Shown: positions 57,654 to 64,000 of the stretch, in pieces | Position numbering within the stretch: the stretch's first letter is position 1 | Layout: every line of letters starts with the position of its first letter | Assembly: GCA_004026145.2 (NCBI GenBank) | Contig: CP034979.1 | Location: 7,682,086-7,746,085 of the forward strand | Reading direction: 5' to 3' | Source of the DNA: Takifugu bimaculatus | Taxonomy: Eukaryota > Chordata > Actinopteri > Tetraodontiformes > Tetraodontidae | DNA length: 64,000 nucleotides | Position numbers and translations under genes: made by a program | Notes under the pieces: generated by a model | Database searches by the model: none | What the model was told of the DNA's origin: nothing | What the model saw: the letters and a program-made list of their open reading frames with translations, nothing else

Positions 57654-57965
57654 ATCAAGAACAAGAATATCAAACGAGGAAGGGGGGGGGACTCGATTCT
57701 GCTGCAATCCGATCACGTAAATACTTAAACAGAAGGACTTATTGAGCTCGGGGGGGGTTTCTTCCAGTTCATCTCGCGCCTCCAGTTACAGTTTCTGATT
57801 TTGATTTTGTTTGGAGCTGTAGTGTGAATGTGGAGTCGCTCCGGCGAAACCAGAGAAGGCGACCGCGGCCGCCGGCCGGCGACCCAAAGGGGCCATCAAA
57901 TGTCCGTCCTGTCAAGTTCTGGATACCCCCTTTTTAACCGTCCCTATCGGACGTCGCGGGGTCGC

Positions 57966-58868
57966 TCACTGCCAGTCAAAAGTGCGCTTCACCATCCTGA
58001 AGAAGGTTCTGTTGTGTTCCTGCAGGTAGGACCGGAGCTGCTGCAGAACCGTGACGTTGACCGCCGGGTGGGGACGTCCCTTGGACTCGTGCAGGCAGCG
58101 CTCCCGGCCGTCGCTGCGGATGCAGTAGAACCCCTTGGTGTGGTTGAAGTAGAAGTTGGAGGAGGCTATCCTGGGGGGAAGGTTGAGGAAGCGCTCCACC
58201 TTCTGAAGCTCCGGCAAAGGGTTGCGGATGAGCGCGTCCCCGTCCACGATGTGCAGCTGCTCCAGGGGAAAGTGGAGCAACCAGTTGCGCATGTGGACGT
58301 CGTACAGGCTCCTCTGGATGGCCTTGTAGCGGACGTTCAGCGCCCCGTTGCGCACCAGCAAGTTCTCGATGGCTTGCACCGGCTTGTGGTTCTCCAGGCG
58401 GTTGAAGTAGACCTGGGTGTAGTCGGAGATGACCCGCTCGGTCGGGTCCCTCAGGATCAGAAGGAGCTTAATGGAGGAGTTCATGGCGTGGATGCGTCCC
58501 GGGGCCAGCGCCGAGGTGAAGTAACCGGGGGTCTTCTCCACCGTGATCTGGTGTGGGTAAGAGTACGGCATGAGCTCCCGGTACCACTCCAAGCCCTTGG
58601 CGTAGTTCTCGTCCCAGTCGAAAAAGTGCACCTCGGTGGCCGCCGCGGCGACCTCGGGGTGGATGTCCAACATCTCCAGGAGCGCTCGCGTGCCGCCCTT
58701 CCGGACCCCGATGATGATACCGTGCGGTGCTCTTTTACTGGTTCCCGGGGGCGGCGATGTGGAGACACCTCCGGAGACACTGGCGTCAAAATGGGTGGGG
58801 GGCAGCTCGGGAGGGGCAGCGTAGGTCTGGAGAACCAGAAGAAAAGCCGAGGCCAGCAGGCGGGTCAT
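57966..58868 (-). CDS. hs3st1: Heparan sulfate glucosamine 3-O-sulfotransferase 1-type
   Basis: This Golgi-lumenal enzyme moves sulfate from PAPS to the 3-OH of glucosamine in heparan sulfate, the step that creates antithrombin-binding sites in the HS3ST1 group. The coding region is one exon of 300 aa (human HS3ST1 is 307). A hydrophobic leader LLASAFLLVLQTYAA covers residues 4-18, then a short variable stem. Seen: the PAPS 5'-phosphosulfate loop GVRKGGTRALLEML (K57), catalytic Glu79 in TEVHFFDW, the 3'-phosphate segment RDPTERVISDYTQ, the paired cysteines C249 and C258, and the end RTFDWQ. N-glycosylation sequons are at N130, N242, N271 and N286. The lack of a long membrane stem separates it from HS3ST2-6. 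A teleost paralog (hs3st1-like) is possible. An acceptor-like site (59031-59036) suggests a 5'UTR exon 58869-59030. Confidence 0.93.
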   Translation of the reverse strand: MTRLLASAFLLVLQTYAAPPELPPTHFDASVSGGVSTSPPPGTSKRAPHGIIIGVRKGGTRALLEMLDIHPEVAAAATEVHFFDWDENYAKGLEWYRELMPYSYPHQITVEKTPGYFTSALAPGRIHAMNSSIKLLLILRDPTERVISDYTQVYFNRLENHKPVQAIENLLVRNGALNVRYKAIQRSLYDVHMRNWLLHFPLEQLHIVDGDALIRNPLPELQKVERFLNLPPRIASSNFYFNHTKGFYCIRSDGRERCLHESKGRPHPAVNVTVLQQLRSYLQEHNRTFFRMVKRTFDWQ

Positions 58869-59506
58869 GGCGGTGGGGGGGGGGGCGGCGGCGAATTCGC
58901 CGGGAAACGAGCGGTTTAGTGGCGTGAGAGGAGCCTCGTTCCGAGCTCAGTACCAACAAGAGCAGAGAGAGGAGCCTTTTCCGGGAGGAGGAGGAGGAGG
59001 AGGAGGTATCACCGTCGGTCCGCCGCACATCTGCAGGGAGGAAGGAAGACGTTAGAAGACGTTAGAGGACGTCAGAAGACGTGTGTGAGACCATCAAGCG
59101 CTCGCTGAAGGCCAGGAGACGAGGCCGCGCCGCAGGATCGATACACCGGACACGCCCCCCCCCGCTCAGCCCACGGAACAAGTTGTGTTTGGAGCCTCGT
59201 AAAGTCCGATTTACTGCAGGAGGCCGCTGAGTGCGCTCTTTCAGGGTGACTTTGATTTCCTTTACATGCCAGGAAGGATCAATATGGGAATGAAATCCCG
59301 CCAGCACCAGGAGGCGGAATTAAGGTATTAAAGCAGACTTTTGATACCGCTGCCCGGAATGGTGGGAAAACTGGAGGTCTCAACCTTTTCATTAATTCCA
59401 CCAATTAGGAAAAGGACCTTTTCACCCCGGTGGAGCCTGAACATGGAGCGGTGCAACGGTTCTACAGGTGACCCACACACAGGCGGGCCTCGCCCTGGGA
59501 CCACGG

Positions 59507-59561
<55 letters not shown>

Positions 59562-59843
59562 GACACACACAATGACTGTAATCATCTCCAGGTTTATGGA
59601 TGCAAAGTCTCCACTTCTCTTCCTTTTCCCATCACTAAGCTTTTATTTTTATCCATGTTTGTTCTTTGAGGGTTTCAGATTTGGGTTTGAGCGTCCAACT
59701 GATCTATTACGGTGAAGAAACTGAAGCAGGCTTGTAGAATTTGGTGTCATTTCCCATCCGCAGTTATAAGAAGAGAATAAAGCAGCGGAAAATGTGTGTA
59801 AACGGAATGACTGAAGGGATTTTACCGCGTGGGAAAGGTGAAT
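58869..59843. other. hs3st1 upstream region
   Basis: G-rich 5' flank with a (GGA)n run at 58984-59005. A (CA)n microsatellite lies at 59512-59559. No other exon seen. Confidence 0.5.
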
Positions 59844-60902
59844 CCGGGGATGGAGCGAGACGCTAACCGGGGATGGAGCGAGACGCTAACCGGGGATGGA
59901 GCGAGACGCTAACCGGGGATGGAGCAAGATGCTAACGGGTGATGGAGCGAGACGCTAACCGTGGATGGAGCGAGATGCTAACCGGGGATGGAGCGAGACG
60001 CTAACCGGGGATGGAGCCAGACGCTAACCGGGGATGGAGCGAGATGCTAACGGGTGATGGAGCAAGACGCTAACGGGTGATGGAGCGAGACGCTAACGGG
60101 GGATGGAGCAAGACGCTAACCGGGGATGGAGCGAGACGCTAACCGGGGATGGAGCGAGATGCTAACGGGTGATGGAGCGAGACGCTAACCGGGGATGGAG
60201 CAAGATTCTAACGGGTGATGGAGCGAGACGCTAACCGGGGATGGAGCAAGACGCTAACGGGTGATGGAGCAAGACGCTAACGGGTGATGGAGCGAGACGC
60301 TAACCAGGGATGGAGCGAGACGCTAACGGGTGATGGAGCAAGACGCTAACGGGTGATGGAGCGAGACGCTAACCAGGGATGGAGCGAGACGCTAACCGGG
60401 GATGGAGCAAGATGCTAACGGGTGATGGAGCGAGACGCTAACCGGGGATGGAGCGAGACGCTAACCGGGGATGGAGCGAAACGCTACCTGGGGATGGAGC
60501 GAGACGCTAACCGGGGATGGAGTGAGTCGCTAACCGGGGATTGAGCGAAACGCTAACCGGGGATTGAGCGAAACGCTACCTGGGGATGGAGCGAGACGCT
60601 AACCGGGGATGGAGCGAGTCGCTAACCGGGGATGGAGCAAGATGCTAACCGGGGATGGAGCAAGATGCTAACTGGGGATGGAGCGAGACGCTAACCGGGG
60701 ATGGAGCCAGACGCTAACGGGTGATGGAGCGGGACGCTAACCGGGGATGGAGCCAGATGCTAACCGGGGATGGAGCGAGACGCTAACCGGGGATGGAGCA
60801 AGATGCTAACTGGGGATGGAGCGAGACGCTAACCGGGGATGGAGCCAGACGCTAACCGGGGATGGAGCCAGATGCTAACCGGGGATGGAGCGAGACGCTA
60901 AA
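59844..60902 (+). repeat. Minisatellite, 23-bp unit
   Basis: About 46 head-to-tail copies with core GGGGATGGAGCGAGACGCTA. Variants (GGGTGATGG, GAGCAAGATG, GAGCCAGACG) are dispersed through the array in runs, as expected from unequal exchange or gene conversion. Confidence 0.97.
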
Positions 60903-62980
60903 AGACCGTAAAAAGGCCCCAACACCAAGCTCAGCATCTGGCCGCCCTCTGTGGCCCCACTGTGGACCTGGGCCTGTGAACTGGCCCCGGGGGGGCTGCA
61001 GCGGCCCTGGGGGGCCCTCACGTGCTGTGTCAGGTGCTTCCCGCTGTTCCACGTTCCAGTGGATGCTTTTGCTTTCCTGAGCGCTCGATGCTGATCAGTC
61101 CTGCTTCACTCAGCCACAGAACCTGGAGGACCTGAACCTGGAGTGGTCCCAGTAAGGGACCCTGCAGCACTGGGAGTAGCAACACGGTGAACGGCTTCAG
61201 CAACGATTGGCTCCAATCAAGACGGTGCCCCTGGGATTAAAAGGGTTGAAATAATCATCATAACGAGAAGAAGGGGTGCGTTTTAATCACCCCAATAAAT
61301 AAAGGTGATAGATGCTGCGCAGACGTGAAGCACCTGACCCTGCACCAACCATCAGACGCTCCTCTGGGTCCACCTGCTGGGAAAAAAAGTTTCCAACCGG
61401 TTTCTGGAACACAGTCTTCCCGCTTTCTTAAAGCAGGCCAGCAGCTATTTTAGTCCCCCAAATCAAATGTGACACGACGCTAACAAGAGGAGCGCTACAC
61501 CTAGCTCGCCTTTGCTGTGGCACCCGTCAGGATTAAAGGATTAGCAGCACCGCAGTCCATAGTTCAAAGTTGAATCCATTTGAATAAATTAAGTTCAGAA
61601 TGGACCTTTTTGGATATTCGGGTTTTAAAGAGAATGAACACGATGCAACGGCTGCTTCATCTCACACAAAATCCGGGTTTGCTGAGACGATGCCGGGGTC
61701 TGATTCGGCATCTTTCCCCGTTGGTGACGGAGCCGCACTGCAGAGGCGATATTTGGCTATTTCAGGAGCGCGCCTGTAAGACAACGACCTCCTCCACCCC
61801 CACACGAGGCCCAGGGATTCATTACGGGCTTCCAGATGAGGGTTCTGTCCACTCAAACGCCCGCGTCTCCTGGCACTAATCACAGCGTTAGTGCTAACGC
61901 TAGCTCTGAGGCGGTCTTTAACTGTATTGTGATTTTTCTGGCTCGCTCTGTGCGGCGGAGTTCCATCCAATTAGCGGTGCGTCAGCCCACCGCCATCTGT
62001 GCCGCAGTACGTGTACCGACCGAGCCGGGCCCGAGGCCGGCCCAGGAAGTGCTGGGCCACATCAGGAGCGGTCCTCATTCATCCAGCCGTCCTCGGATTC
62101 ATCCTCGACCGAGCTAACGGCGCCGCAGTCGTTAGCGATGAAACTTAATTCTCTATTGTCTAATCAGGCTCTTTACAAATTCCCACAATGAGCCTGATCC
62201 CTCTCCGGTTACGCCATCGAGATTCCGGGGACGCAATCAAAGCGAATCGCCCGGCTTTACGCTCGTTTTGGGCCTGTAAACGCGTCACAACGGCAGGTCG
62301 GCGGCCTCAGAGGTGTCCTGAACGTTACATTATAGATGAATGGCTTCATCAAATAAAGAGCAGCGTGTTGTAATGAGCTGCGAGGAGACGCTGAATCTTT
62401 GATGAGGATTTCCTAATGAATAGTTTAATAGGGAAGGGGGGGGGGGGGGGCAGAGTTTTCTGGGTTTTGGGACTTTAAAGCTAATAAACTGCACAGCGGC
62501 GTCGACTGTAATTCTAGTTGCATCTGCGGTAGTGAACAGTGCGCGTGGAGTCGCCCCTGGCAAAGCACATGCTACGTATTAGCAACATCAGCACGCCGGG
62601 GGCTTCTGGGGGTCAGTTCAGTATTGATTTATAGACGGGACATCTGGTGCACGTGGGACGCCTTGGAAAAGGCTTCACGCGCTGGCACAGCCGCGGAGCG
62701 CCGGAGCCAGCGTTTTCCCGCCATTCCAAATATGTGCTCGTCACCACTGAGCCGAAGCTCCGGTGGCGGCCAAGGATCCATCGCTGCCGCTAACGTGCTG
62801 CTGATATCGCGCTCCGCTACGCCCGCGTTCGCTCTGCGTCACCACGTTAGCGGCTCTGCGTCACCACGTTAGCGGCTCTGCGTCACCACGTTAGCGGCAC
62901 GCGGTCGGACCGTGCGTGCGGCTTCAGAAGTTGCAGCGACGCAGCATCAGCTGATTTTACAGAACCAAAAACGTGGCTCG
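60903..62980. other. Noncoding spacer
   Basis: No recognisable gene. A 22-bp unit (CACCACGTTAGCGGCTCTG core) is repeated three times at 62838-62900. A G run lies at 62437-62450. The part near 62110-62210 is AT-rich and repeat-free. Confidence 0.45.
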
Positions 62981-63790
62981 ATTCGCCCGTGACGCACCTG
63001 TGGAGGGTTCTATTCGCCCGTGTTGCACCTGTGGAGGGTTCTATTAACCCATGATGCACCTGTGGAGGGTTCTATTCGCCCGTGACGCACCTGTGGAGGG
63101 TTCTATTCGCCCGTGACGCACCTGTGGAGGGTTCTATTCGCCCGTGACCACCTGTGGTCTATCGCCCGTGTCCACCTTGGAGGGTTCTATTCGCCTGTGA
63201 CGCACCTGTGGAGGGTTCTATTCGCCCGTGTCGCACCTGTGGAGGGTTCTATTCGCCCGTGACGCACCTGTGGAGGGTTCTATTCGCCCGTGTCGCACCT
63301 GTGGAGGGTTCTATTCGCCCGTGACGCACCTGTGGAGGGTTCTATTCGCCCGTGACGCACCTGTGGAGGGTTCTAATCGCCCGTGACGCACCTGTGGAGG
63401 GTTCTATTTGCCCGTGTCGCACCTGTGGAGGGTTCTATTCGCCCGTGTCGCACCTGTGGAGGGTTCTATTCGCCCGTGTCGCACCTGTGGAGGGTTCTAT
63501 TCGCCCGTGACGCACCTGTGGAGGGTTCTATTCGCCCGTGACGCACCTGTGGAGGGTTCTATTTGCCTGTGACGCACCTGTGGAGGGTTCTATTTGCCCG
63601 TGACGCACCTGTGGAGGGTTCTAATCGCCCGTGACGCACCTGTGGAGGGTTCTATTTGCCCGTGACGCACCTGTGGAGGGTTCTATTTGCCCGTGTCGCA
63701 CCTGTGGAGGGTTCTATTGCCCGTGTCGCACCTGTGGAGGGTTCTATTCACCCGTGACGCACCTATGGAGGGTTCAATTCGCCCCCTCCA
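62981..63790 (+). repeat. Minisatellite, 31-bp unit
   Basis: About 26 copies with core ACCTGTGGAGGGTTCTATTC and a CGCCCGTGACGC partner segment. The right end carries an inverted half-unit (CCCTCCACAGGT). Confidence 0.97.
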
Positions 63791-64000
63791 CAGGTGATGC
63801 ACCTGTTTCATATGTAATACGCTAATTGAGTCAACTTCGGAGAAAGTTTCTTACTATCTTACTATTTTCTGTTGGAAGCGTGAGCGTGTCACAGGTTGCT
63901 ATGACAACCAGCCATGTTGCAGAGGTGCGTCTGGCCATGGGAAAGCAACTCAATTAGTGTAAACTTGTGTTTCACCTGCTGGAGGAGAACAAATGGGTTG

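Noticed and set aside
57828..58919. 363-codon plus-strand ORF
   Set aside because: Antisense shadow of the GC-rich hs3st1 exon. The complement frame carries all the sulfotransferase motifs.
59844..63790. CRISPR-like look of regularly spaced repeats
   Set aside because: Units are directly adjacent with no unique spacers, and the setting is a vertebrate genome. They are minisatellites.

Overview
The window is nuclear DNA from a vertebrate with a compact genome, almost certainly a teleost of the pufferfish type. Genes have vertebrate intron-exon structure but very short introns: a 25-exon insulin-degrading-enzyme gene fits in 12 kb and a 15-exon kynurenine 3-monooxygenase gene in 6.3 kb. CA/GT microsatellites, poly-G/C tracts and G-rich minisatellites are everywhere, and the retroelement remnants are of fish type. 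There is no operon, prophage, CRISPR array or other prokaryotic feature.

Layout. 1-3.1 kb: first coding exon of cpeb3 (minus strand, running off the left edge) and a CpG-rich divergent promoter region shared with marchf5 (plus, 6 exons, complete). 8.1-20.2 kb: ide (minus, 25 exons) with a duplicated, mutually exclusive exon pair. 22.2-28.5 kb: kmo (plus, 15 exons, 486 aa), with a decayed Penelope-like reverse transcriptase in one intron. 29.7-30.9 kb: the last two exons of opn3 (minus), tail-to-tail with kmo. A 100-N assembly gap at 32795-32894 is followed by the C-terminal RasGEF exons of kndc1 (plus, to 36.1 kb). 38.4-39.2 kb: an intact Vent/Vox-type homeobox gene. 40.4-40.9 kb: a decayed second Vent-type gene. 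41-57.6 kb: gene-poor, with repeats and several ATTA-rich stretches. 58.0-58.9 kb: intronless hs3st1-type heparan sulfate 3-O-sulfotransferase (minus). The last 5 kb carries two large minisatellites (23-bp and 31-bp units).

The genes do not form one pathway. cpeb3-marchf5-ide, kmo-opn3 and kndc1-ventx are each neighbours in human (10q23, 1q43, 10q26), so the window joins three conserved synteny blocks. The join between opn3 and kndc1 passes through the gap and is the least certain.

Most interesting points: (i) both Vent-type loci carry the same promoter plan, a CAGAC(N5)GGCGCC BMP/Smad-like element placed exactly the same distance from an ATGCAAAT octamer, although the coding part of the second locus has decayed; (ii) ide has duplicated 145-nt exons equivalent to human exons 15a/15b, and a 52-codon upstream ORF whose stop overlaps the downstream (cytosolic) start as ATGA; (iii) one-base frameshifts sit in homopolymers in ide exon 3 and the last opn3 exon, more likely sequence errors than real; (iv) the RING exon of marchf5 is preceded by a pure GT repeat in place of a polypyrimidine tract. 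I found no clearly undescribed biological system. The shared Vent promoter plan is the best lead.
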